From Spirochaetaceae bacterium (lineage in GTDB: Bacteria; Spirochaetota; Spirochaetia; WRBN01): DNA of 12,222 bases. Numbering within the stretch: the first letter of the stretch is position 1; each line of letters starts with the position of its first letter. Positions 1 to 5,110 of this stretch are shown here, in pieces. The stretch is taken from the NCBI GenBank assembly GCA_020024055.1, contig JAHHUI010000037.1:1-12222 (forward strand), in the 5' to 3' direction. Position numbers and translations under genes: made by a program. Under the pieces are notes generated by a model. It was not told the DNA's origin, did not search any database, and worked only from the letters and a program-made list of their open reading frames with translations.

Positions 1-229
1 CTGCCACCTGAATAAAACCAATACCGTCGTTGATGTTACGCACAGCCTGGTTCAAACCACGGATCTGTGTGCGCATCTTCTCGGATACAGCCAAACCAGC
101 AGCGTCGTCACCAGAAGTAACAATGCGAGAGCCGGTGGACATCTTAGCCATGTCCTTGGTCTGCTGCACACCGGTATTCGTCAGAATACGGTTTGCGTTG
201 ATTGAGCTCATATTATGATTAATAATCAT
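1..229 (-). CDS. flaB: Flagellin FlaB, N-terminal part (cut by window edge)
   Basis: First 76 codons of a periplasmic flagellar filament core protein; the rest lies beyond base 1. The translation opens MIINHNMSSINANRILTNTG, followed by the conserved D0/D1 helix with SRIVTSGDDAAGLAVSEKM and RTQIRGLNQAVRNINDG, as in the two complete flagellins in this window. The ATG at 227-229 has a strong ribosome site (AGGAGGAG) about 7 bases upstream. It is the last of three flaB genes on this strand, 236 bases after the previous one, with its own candidate promoter at 415-443. Its first 55 visible bases (1-55) are identical to 1960-2014 of the most upstream flaB, which suggests recent duplication or gene conversion. 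Family assignment is secure; which numbered FlaB paralogue this is cannot be told. Confidence 0.95.
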   Translation of the reverse strand, partial: MIINHNMSSINANRILTNTGVQQTKDMAKMSTGSRIVTSGDDAAGLAVSEKMRTQIRGLNQAVRNINDGIGFIQVA

Positions 230-370
230 TTACTGGCTCCTCCTAAAAATGATAACCATAGTTGTCGGCAGAATAAAATCCGCCTCGCTCCAGACTTATC
301 TTTTCCGATGGCAATCAGATTGCGCGTCAACCTTTTCACCATCTTCCAGATTTATCCTTTGCTCCAAACA

Positions 371-387
371 CCCCGCTAACAGCAGGG
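371..387 (-). other. Stem-loop in the leader of the third flaB gene
   Basis: On the minus strand CCCTGC and GCGGGG pair as a 6-bp stem (one G-T pair) around the 5-base loop TGTTA. It lies downstream of the candidate promoter at 415-443 and about 140 bases before the flaB start at 229. It has no real T-tract after it, so it is a poor terminator for the preceding flaB and more likely a structured leader element. Function unknown. Confidence 0.4.
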
Positions 388-414
388 TAATAAATCCTAA
401 CTATACAGAGTCTC

Positions 415-443
415 ATTATAAAACAAATCCGTTTGTACAACAA
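415..443 (-). promoter_or_regulatory. Candidate sigma-70 promoter for the third flaB gene
   Basis: On the minus strand TTGTTG (438-443) and a perfect TATAAT (415-420) are separated by 17 bases. Transcription would start near 408 and give a leader of about 180 bases before the flaB start at 229. The -35 is a weak match and the -10 is perfect. A sigma-28 -10-like GCCGACAA at 262-269 lies nearer the gene but has no matching -35. Confidence 0.5.
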
Positions 444-465
444 GCCCCTATTTACTTTTTTGACT

Positions 466-1314
466 CTATCCTAAAAGTCGCATGACGGCCTGTGTTTTCA
501 TATTGGCCTGGGCCAGCATCGCTGTGCCCGTCTGCATCAGGATAGAATCGCGTGCAAGATTCATGGAACCATCAGCCATGTCCATATCACGAATCTGACT
601 TTCGGAAGCCTGAATATTTTCGGCACCGATCATCTGGCTTTTCACAGCCATCTGCAGGCGGTTCTGATATGCCCCTAAATCCGCACGCTGCTTGCTGATA
701 GTTAGCAAAGCCCGATCCACTGCCCCTATGGCAATATTCGCTTCATTTACAGTGGTGACAGAGATTCCTCCCTCACCAAATCGGCCTCGCACACCCAAGG
801 CCTCAGCGGTCATCACCCCAATGGATACAGAGTCAAACTGATCCGTATTCGCACCCATGTGGATACGCATAGGCATTGCACCACTTCTTGCATTAAATCG
901 CCCTGTCAGCAATGTCATGCCATTGAACTGACCCTGGCTGGCAATACGATCAATTTCTCTCAGCATCTGAGAAACCTCTACCTGCATATATAATCGGTCC
1001 AATTCGCTATAAGTTCCGTTTGCGGCCTGCACGGCCAGCTCGCGGATGCGCTGCAAAGCATCGACGCCGCCCTGCAAATAGCCTTCGGTCACCTGGATAA
1101 ATCCAATGCCATCATTAAGGTTGCGCACAGCCTGATTCAATCCGCGAATCTGCGTACGCATCTTTTCCGATACAGCTAGGCCCGCTGCATCATCACCAGA
1201 CGTAACAATTCGAGAGCCGCTGGACATTTTGGCCATAGTCCTGGTCTGCTGCACGCCGGTATTGATGAGGATACGATTTGAGTTCAGTGCACTTAAATTA
1301 TGATAAATAATCAT
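466..1314 (-). CDS. flaB: Flagellin FlaB (periplasmic flagellar filament core protein)
   Basis: Complete 282-residue flagellin. FlaB proteins polymerise into the core of the spirochete periplasmic flagellar filament, which rotates between the membranes to drive motility. The N-terminal D0/D1 region starts MIIYHNLSALNSNRILIN and holds SRIVTSGDDAAGLAVSEKM; the C-terminal D1/D0 helices hold SQIRDMDMADGSMNLARDSI and GTAMLAQANMKTQAVMRLLG. The length matches the usual 280-290 residues and leaves no room for the D2/D3 domains of external flagellins. There is no signal peptide, as expected for export by the flagellar type III system. The ATG at 1314 follows a GAGGAG site by 6 bases. It begins 34 bases after the upstream flaB ends, so the two are probably one transcript. 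A GCCGAAAA sequence (1337-1344) in the gap resembles a sigma-28 -10 but lacks a -35. Confidence 0.96.
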   Translation of the reverse strand: MIIYHNLSALNSNRILINTGVQQTRTMAKMSSGSRIVTSGDDAAGLAVSEKMRTQIRGLNQAVRNLNDGIGFIQVTEGYLQGGVDALQRIRELAVQAANGTYSELDRLYMQVEVSQMLREIDRIASQGQFNGMTLLTGRFNARSGAMPMRIHMGANTDQFDSVSIGVMTAEALGVRGRFGEGGISVTTVNEANIAIGAVDRALLTISKQRADLGAYQNRLQMAVKSQMIGAENIQASESQIRDMDMADGSMNLARDSILMQTGTAMLAQANMKTQAVMRLLG

Positions 1315-1348
1315 ATCTCACTCCTCAATGCCATTATTTTCGGCAGAT

Positions 1349-2188
1349 TTAAGAGAGAAGTCTCTCTACAGCTCTTAATTTTATATTAGCTTGGGCCAAC
1401 ATGGCCACAGAAATTTCATTTAAAATGGCATCTCGGGATAAATTCATAGTGCCAAAAGCCATATCCATGTCCCGAATTTGACTTTCAGAGGCCTGTAAAT
1501 TCTCAGAACCGATCATCTGGCTCTTCACAGCCATCTGCAGGCGATTCTGATAGCCGCCTAAATCTGCACGCTGCTTGCTGACAATCAGCAGGGCTGTGTC
1601 CACCACGCCAATCGTGATATTGGCTCTATCCACCGCCGTGACACTGATACCCTCTTCTTCGTCCATACGCAGACCCAAAGCCGAAGCTGTCATTGTCCCT
1701 ATATTAATAAATTCACGCTGATCCATATTTGCACCCATATGAATCACCATGCGGCTGTATTCCTGGGCAAAACGACCAGTCAACAGGTTCATGCCGTTGA
1801 ACTGGCCCTGGCTGGCAATGCGGTCCACTTCACGAACCATCTGGGAAACTTCAATTTGCATGTACAGGCGATCCTCGTCGCTGTATGTACCGTTAGCAGC
1901 CTGCACGGCCAGCTCGCGGATACGCTGCATAGAGTCTACAGTACCCTGAAGGTAACCCTCTGCCACCTGAATAAAACCAATACCGTCGTTGATGTTACGC
2001 ACAGCCTGGTTCAATCCGCGGATCTGTGTGCGCATTTTTTCGGAGACAGCCAAACCAGCAGCGTCGTCACCGGCAGTCACAATGCGAGAGCCGGTAGACA
2101 TCTTGGCCATATCAGCTGTGCGCTGCATAGAGACATTTGTGGCTGTGCGATACGCTGTGAGAGCGCTAATGTTGTGGTTGATGATCAA
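1349..2188 (-). CDS. flaB: Flagellin FlaB with a TTG start codon
   Basis: Complete 279-residue flagellin of the periplasmic filament core. The product begins MIINHNISALTAYRTATNVS, but the codon is TTG at 2186-2188, with AGGAG 11 bases upstream; the conserved MIINHN start leaves no better choice. D1 contains SRIVTAGDDAAGLAVSEKM, RTQIRGLNQAVRNINDG and SQGQFNGMNLLTGRF. The C-terminal D0 helix is unusual: after SQIRDMDMAFGTMNLSRDAI it reads NEISVAMLAQANIKLRAV, where the family and its neighbour have a Gly-Thr-Ala-Met step and a more conventional end. It is first in the cluster and preceded by a convincing sigma-28 promoter. Weak TTG initiation may make this a lower-abundance filament subunit, which is inference. 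Confidence 0.95.
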   Translation of the reverse strand: MIINHNISALTAYRTATNVSMQRTADMAKMSTGSRIVTAGDDAAGLAVSEKMRTQIRGLNQAVRNINDGIGFIQVAEGYLQGTVDSMQRIRELAVQAANGTYSDEDRLYMQIEVSQMVREVDRIASQGQFNGMNLLTGRFAQEYSRMVIHMGANMDQREFINIGTMTASALGLRMDEEEGISVTAVDRANITIGVVDTALLIVSKQRADLGGYQNRLQMAVKSQMIGSENLQASESQIRDMDMAFGTMNLSRDAILNEISVAMLAQANIKLRAVERLLS

Positions 2189-2211
2189 CTTACACTTAAC
2201 TCCTGTGTGAA

Positions 2212-2239
2212 TTATCGGGCCCGGGTGATTATAAATTTA
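2212..2239 (-). promoter_or_regulatory. Sigma-28 (FliA-type) promoter for the flaB pair
   Basis: On the minus strand TAAA (2236-2239) is followed after 16 bases by CCCGATAA (2212-2219), one mismatch from the classical flagellar sigma-28 -10 GCCGATAA, at about the usual spacing. It sits 24 bases before the TTG start of the first flaB. Flagellin genes are standard sigma-28 targets, so position and gene agree. Confidence 0.65.
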
Positions 2240-2264
2240 CTCCTTTAGCATGTCCAGACCCCTA

Positions 2265-2294
2265 TTGCAGAAATATTTTTTTGCATGCTACAAT
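2265..2294 (+). promoter_or_regulatory. Sigma-70 promoter giving a near-leaderless Pur-protein transcript
   Basis: TTGCAG (2265-2270) and TACAAT (2289-2294) are separated by 18 bases. A start site about 7 bases after the -10 falls near 2301, only a few bases before the ATG at 2305. No purine-rich ribosome site lies between promoter and ATG. It is divergent from the flaB sigma-28 promoter, whose -35 is about 25 bases away. Confidence 0.55.
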
Positions 2295-2304
2295 CAATAT
2301 TATT

Positions 2305-2778
2305 ATGGGAGTCAGGGGTGAACTTTTTTCAGCCAAGTATTCAACACAATATGGCCAAAGAACCTATTTTTTTAATATAAAAGAAAATAGATTCGGCGAC
2401 ATCTTTTTGTCCATTGTGGAAAGCGTGAAAAAAGACAATTCTGATCTTTCTTTCCGGCGCCATCAGATTGCTGTGTTCGACACTGACTGGCCTGCTTTTT
2501 TAGGATTTTTAGACAAAGCCACAGAGCATTTAGCCGCAGAGGACTTCACCTGGCGTTGTCGTATGATATCGGGCAATAACAAGCGCTCTTACGAATTGGG
2601 TTTCAACAGAAAAACACGCATTACGCGCGTGATGATTAATGAAAAAAAGGATTCACAGCAAGACCAGTCTGTCCATGTTGTGAGCATTGATGCTGCAGAT
2701 TTTAATAAATTTAAAGAGGTTTTAAGTCAAACCCTGGCGCAATATAAAGAAAATATAATGAAATCGGCTGTTCTTTAA
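2305..2778 (+). CDS. Pur-alpha-like nucleic-acid-binding protein (DUF3276/BpuR-type) with two Pur-like repeats
   Basis: 157 residues. The opening MGVRGELFSAKYSTQYGQRT and following YFFNIKENRFGDIFLSIVES are characteristic of the bacterial PUR domain known in spirochetes, where Borrelia BpuR binds single-stranded DNA and RNA and acts as a regulator. Residues about 4-76 form one Pur repeat (strands, then a helix around DWPAFLGFLDKATEHL). Residues about 83-150 look like a second: KRSYELGFNRKTRITRVMI, then VHVVSIDAADFNKFKEVL with a final helix. Two repeats in one chain could fold like the dimer that one-repeat forms build. The open frame runs up to a TTG at 2281, but the conserved MGVRGE start and the promoter at 2265-2294 favour ATG 2305. 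It is cytoplasmic, with no signal peptide. Targets are unknown; its position beside flaB does not prove flagellin control. Confidence 0.82.
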   Translation: MGVRGELFSAKYSTQYGQRTYFFNIKENRFGDIFLSIVESVKKDNSDLSFRRHQIAVFDTDWPAFLGFLDKATEHLAAEDFTWRCRMISGNNKRSYELGFNRKTRITRVMINEKKDSQQDQSVHVVSIDAADFNKFKEVLSQTLAQYKENIMKSAVL

Positions 2779-2843
2779 GCTTTAAGACCTGAAGTTTTTA
2801 TCAAGTCGACTTTAAATAGTCCGAAAAGGAATGTTAGAATATT

Positions 2844-3293
2844 ATGGCAAATCCTCAATCTAAATTTTCATTAAGAAACCTCTTGGAATCGTTGCGGCTT
2901 ACAAATTTTTTCACCCCGACACAGATCCGTAACTACTTCATTATTGTGCCCTCGATTGCCCTATTATTTGTTTTAATATATGTACCCGTAAAACTCTATA
3001 AAAATCATCGCATGCAGAAAGAAATTCTGAATAAAAAGACTTTTACCCCACAGGAAGTGGTGAGCCTGTTGACACGTCCTGGGGTGGGCGACCTGGTTTT
3101 TCCGGACAATTTGTTTGAATTTGCTCCTGCATTTGCGGCCCGGGCCGGGGAAGAAACAAAATGGTCTATTGAATCAGTAGAAAAATATTGGGCTGACCCT
3201 TCTGTCGTGGGTATCAGCAAGCTGCCAGAAAGAAATCAAAAATTACTAGAGGATTACCTTGAGAAAGCAAAGGCCAAAGACAAAAATTTCTAG
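2844..3293 (+). CDS. Small single-span membrane protein of unknown function
   Basis: 149 residues, not matched to a named family. A basic N-terminus (residues 1-30) is followed by one hydrophobic helix at about 31-49 (YFIIVPSIALLFVLIYVPV) and then a mainly soluble tail containing KKTFTPQEVVSLLTRPGVGD and ending in a charged helix rich in Lys and Glu. This suggests an inner-membrane protein anchored near its N-terminus with roughly 100 residues outside, probably periplasmic. The ATG is preceded by AAAGGA at 2825-2830, a somewhat long 13 bases away. Its last 35 bases overlap the next gene, which encodes a lipoprotein, so the two are probably translationally coupled and may act together at the envelope. 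No catalytic motif is visible. Confidence 0.75.
   Translation: MANPQSKFSLRNLLESLRLTNFFTPTQIRNYFIIVPSIALLFVLIYVPVKLYKNHRMQKEILNKKTFTPQEVVSLLTRPGVGDLVFPDNLFEFAPAFAARAGEETKWSIESVEKYWADPSVVGISKLPERNQKLLEDYLEKAKAKDKNF
3248..3261 (+). promoter_or_regulatory. Ribosome site that fixes a TTG start
   Basis: AGAGGA at 3248-3253 lies 5 bases before TTG at 3259-3261. No ATG, GTG or other TTG occurs in this frame between there and the lipobox, so this is the only start with a ribosome site that keeps the whole signal peptide. Confidence 0.6.
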
Positions 3294-4791
3294 TGCAGAA
3301 GACAAAGGACTTAAAGTCCTTATTTTCTGTTTTATTCTCAGTTTTTTTCTTGGATGTGCCACTGGCGGCGGCGAGGGGCCGTTTTTCTTCTCTTCCGAGA
3401 ATTCAAGACGCGGCGCCGCAGAAGGCGACCAGCCTGTTCCCAAAGACCTGCCATATGACAAAGACCTGTCATATGACTCTGAAGAGCAGCTGAGAGAAGA
3501 AGAACTGCGCCGACAGGCCGAAGAAGAAGCGGCACGCATGGCTATGGAGGAGCGCCTGGCCGAAGAACAGCGCATTGCCGAGGACGCAGAAATGGAAGCC
3601 GCCCGGCGCGCCGCCGAAGAAGAGGCACGCCGCAAGCAGGAAGAAGCCAAACTGGCAGCAGAGAAACAACAGGCTGCTGAACAAGCCAGACAAACTGAAG
3701 AAAAACGCCGCGCTGAAGAAGCGGCAGGCATAGCCGAAGAGGAAGCCGCCGGCATGCCTGAGGAAACAGAAGATTTCCATGACAAAGAAACATCAACTCT
3801 TGAGCCCGCCGGCGATGAAATTATACCTCCACCTGTTCCCCAGGAACCTCTGACACCTGATTTTGTTCTTACTGGGTTTAAAGATCAGGAAATTAAGGTT
3901 ATCCTAGAAGGCGAAGGCTGGATCATGGCAAATCCGGGTCCGACAATTAGTTTTTTACGCAAAGAATACTCTCCCACAGGGCAATCCATTTTCTATTTAA
4001 AGGCTTCTGAAAATGGCGAATATACCCTTTTCTATTCGCGCAGTGCGGCTGTGGGAATAGAAAAACGTGTGGTATTGCTTAAAATTGTGCCCGAACACGG
4101 AACAGAAGAAACAACAGCTGAAGTGATTCAAGAGTCAGAGTCGCAACAGCCTGCGGCAGAGGCACCGGGCCCCCTTCCTGCACCCGCAGAAACACCCAGC
4201 GTGCCGTCTGTGGTAAGACAGCCTGGCGAATCAGCAGGCGCGCCTGTGCAGGAGGAGACACCGGCACAGGCGGCGGACATTCAAGGACAACAGCAACAAA
4301 CTATCCCTAAGGTGCCCTCTGTACCCCAGGTGCCCAGCGTGCCGGCGGCCCCCGAAGCATCCAGAGCCACAGAGCAAATACAGCCGCCGGCTGTGGTAAG
4401 AGATTTAGCATCGCCGCCAGCATTGCCCAAAGAACCCTCTGACAATGTAGATGTGCCCCCGGCGTCCACACTTTCTCAGACTGAATTGGGAACTTTAGAA
4501 GAAAAAGACCTTAAAGACACATTTGACGCCCTGAGAAAGAATCCTGCCGATCAAAACACTGCTATTAAAGTGGGTGAAACATTCCTGCAAAGATTTGGCA
4601 GAAGCAATCTAGTTGCTGAGATTTTATACTATCTGGGCCAGATCTATGAAACACAAGGGCCCAATGTTGACCGACAGAAAGCCTATGATTATTACTCTCG
4701 CGCCTATAATGACTATCCTATCAGTCCTTACAGCCGCAAGAGTAAAGAACGCATGAATTATCTAGAGCAGTTTTATTTAAGACTTCCCTAA
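3259..4791 (+). CDS. Lipoprotein with charged helical rod, beta-rich segment and TPR-like C-terminus
   Basis: 510 residues starting at TTG. A basic N-terminus and hydrophobic core (LKVLIFCFILSFFLGC) end in a lipobox with Cys33, so this is a lipid-anchored envelope protein. Residues about 74-165 are a long Glu/Ala/Arg/Lys-rich helix or coiled coil reminiscent of TolA. Residues about 195-279 (from TPDFVLTGFKDQEIKVILEG through GEYTLFYSR) look like a compact beta domain. A Pro/Ala/Gln/Val-rich linker runs to about 405. The last 100 residues contain VAEILYYLGQIYETQG and QKAYDYYSRAYNDYPISPYS, typical of TPR or YbgF-type repeats. Two copies of an 18-base unit at 3442-3477 encode a KDLxYD repeat. The start overlaps the preceding membrane-protein gene by 35 bases. 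A span-the-periplasm or cell-wall-linking role is inferred from architecture only; TolA-like similarity may be low-complexity convergence. Confidence 0.78.
   Translation: MRKQRPKTKISSAEDKGLKVLIFCFILSFFLGCATGGGEGPFFFSSENSRRGAAEGDQPVPKDLPYDKDLSYDSEEQLREEELRRQAEEEAARMAMEERLAEEQRIAEDAEMEAARRAAEEEARRKQEEAKLAAEKQQAAEQARQTEEKRRAEEAAGIAEEEAAGMPEETEDFHDKETSTLEPAGDEIIPPPVPQEPLTPDFVLTGFKDQEIKVILEGEGWIMANPGPTISFLRKEYSPTGQSIFYLKASENGEYTLFYSRSAAVGIEKRVVLLKIVPEHGTEETTAEVIQESESQQPAAEAPGPLPAPAETPSVPSVVRQPGESAGAPVQEETPAQAADIQGQQQQTIPKVPSVPQVPSVPAAPEASRATEQIQPPAVVRDLASPPALPKEPSDNVDVPPASTLSQTELGTLEEKDLKDTFDALRKNPADQNTAIKVGETFLQRFGRSNLVAEILYYLGQIYETQGPNVDRQKAYDYYSRAYNDYPISPYSRKSKERMNYLEQFYLRLP
3442..3477 (+). repeat. 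Tandem duplication of an 18-base unit within the lipoprotein gene
   Basis: AAAGACCTGCCATATGAC (3442-3459) is followed directly by the same unit with one C-to-T change (3460-3477). It encodes KDLPYD then KDLSYD just before the helical rod. A simple in-frame slip or unequal crossover would create it. Confidence 0.8.
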
Positions 4792-4812
4792 AAATACCAT
4801 AATCACACGTTG

Positions 4813-4846
4813 AGAGGGATGCCTTGTACGGAACCCCCCTCTTTTT
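4813..4846 (+). terminator. Rho-independent terminator after the lipoprotein gene
   Basis: AGAGGG (4813-4818) pairs with CCCTCT (4837-4842), and a run of T (4842-4846) follows. It begins 21 bases after the lipoprotein stop. The loop of 18 bases is larger than usual, with only a weak inner CC/GG pairing. Confidence 0.65.
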
Positions 4847-4881
4847 AATCGCGATATACACACACAACCAAGCAGTATAAC

Positions 4882-4907
4882 TCTCAAAGTTTTGTAAAAC
4901 CTTGAGA
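4882..4907. repeat. Imperfect inverted repeat, 12-base arms
   Basis: TCTCAAAGTTTT and AAAACCTTGAGA pair across a 2-base centre with one A-C mismatch. It lacks a T-tract on either side, so I do not call it a terminator. It could be a binding site, a transcript-end structure or chance. Confidence 0.45.
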
Positions 4908-5057
4908 AGAGACAGGTTAATCAATAGGAAAAAGTCCATTCCTATCATTCTACCTTTCTCCTCTTCTGTTTTCTTGTCATAGAAAAAGGAATATAATAAC
5001 AAAAAAGCATTACTTATTCTCTCTTTTGTCGGGGAGAAAAGAAAGATAAAGGACATT

Positions 5058-5086
5058 AAAAAAGCAGCGGAAAAACCGCTGCTTTT
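5058..5086 (-). terminator. Rho-independent terminator of the outer-membrane protein gene
   Basis: A perfect hairpin with 11-base arms (AAAAGCAGCGG / CCGCTGCTTTT) around a 5-base loop, followed on the minus strand by six T (5058-5063). It lies 24 bases past the porin stop. The plus strand has only four T after the stem, so its main use is on the minus strand, with possible weak action in both directions. Confidence 0.85.
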
Positions 5087-5100
5087 CCAAGTATACTTGG
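5087..5100. repeat. Perfect 14-base palindrome CCAAGTATACTTGG
   Basis: Identical on both strands, lying directly between the porin stop and its terminator hairpin. In RNA it would have almost no loop, so a DNA-binding site is as plausible as a hairpin. Function unknown. Confidence 0.5.
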
Positions 5101-5110
5101 TGAGGAGTGC

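Larger units (their letters stand above)
4792..5110. other. Gene-free stretch between two convergent genes
   Basis: This 319-base stretch separates convergent genes (the lipoprotein on plus, the porin on minus). It holds a plus-strand terminator at 4813-4846, an inverted repeat at 4882-4907, an AT-rich stretch without a convincing gene (about 4910-5055), a strong minus-strand terminator at 5058-5086 and a 14-base palindrome at 5087-5100. I find no supported RNA gene. Confidence 0.6.

Noticed and set aside
371..387. Stem-loop as a terminator for the flaB pair
   Set aside because: No T-tract follows on the minus strand, and it lies downstream of the next gene's candidate promoter, so a leader structure fits better.
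249..485. Plus-strand frame of 78 codons between two flaB genes
   Set aside because: It lies opposite the flaB leader and the end of the previous flaB, without a ribosome site or hydrophobic or conserved pattern.
1739..2248. Open frames of up to 169 codons on the plus strand opposite flaB
   Set aside because: They are antisense to a highly conserved flagellin, and their sequence is a direct reflection of the FlaB codons; no ribosome site or family resemblance.
3246..3796. Ser/Ala/Cys-rich minus-strand frames opposite the lipoprotein rod
   Set aside because: Long antisense frames are expected opposite Glu/Ala/Arg-rich repeats; composition is low-complexity and there is no start context.
4721..4948. 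Minus-strand frame starting at ATG 4948 (75 codons) with an AGGAGAAAGG-like site upstream
   Set aside because: It reads through the reverse of the lipoprotein terminator and the conserved TPR-like 3' end, has no recognisable content, and lacks a convincing promoter. The ribosome site is the only support.
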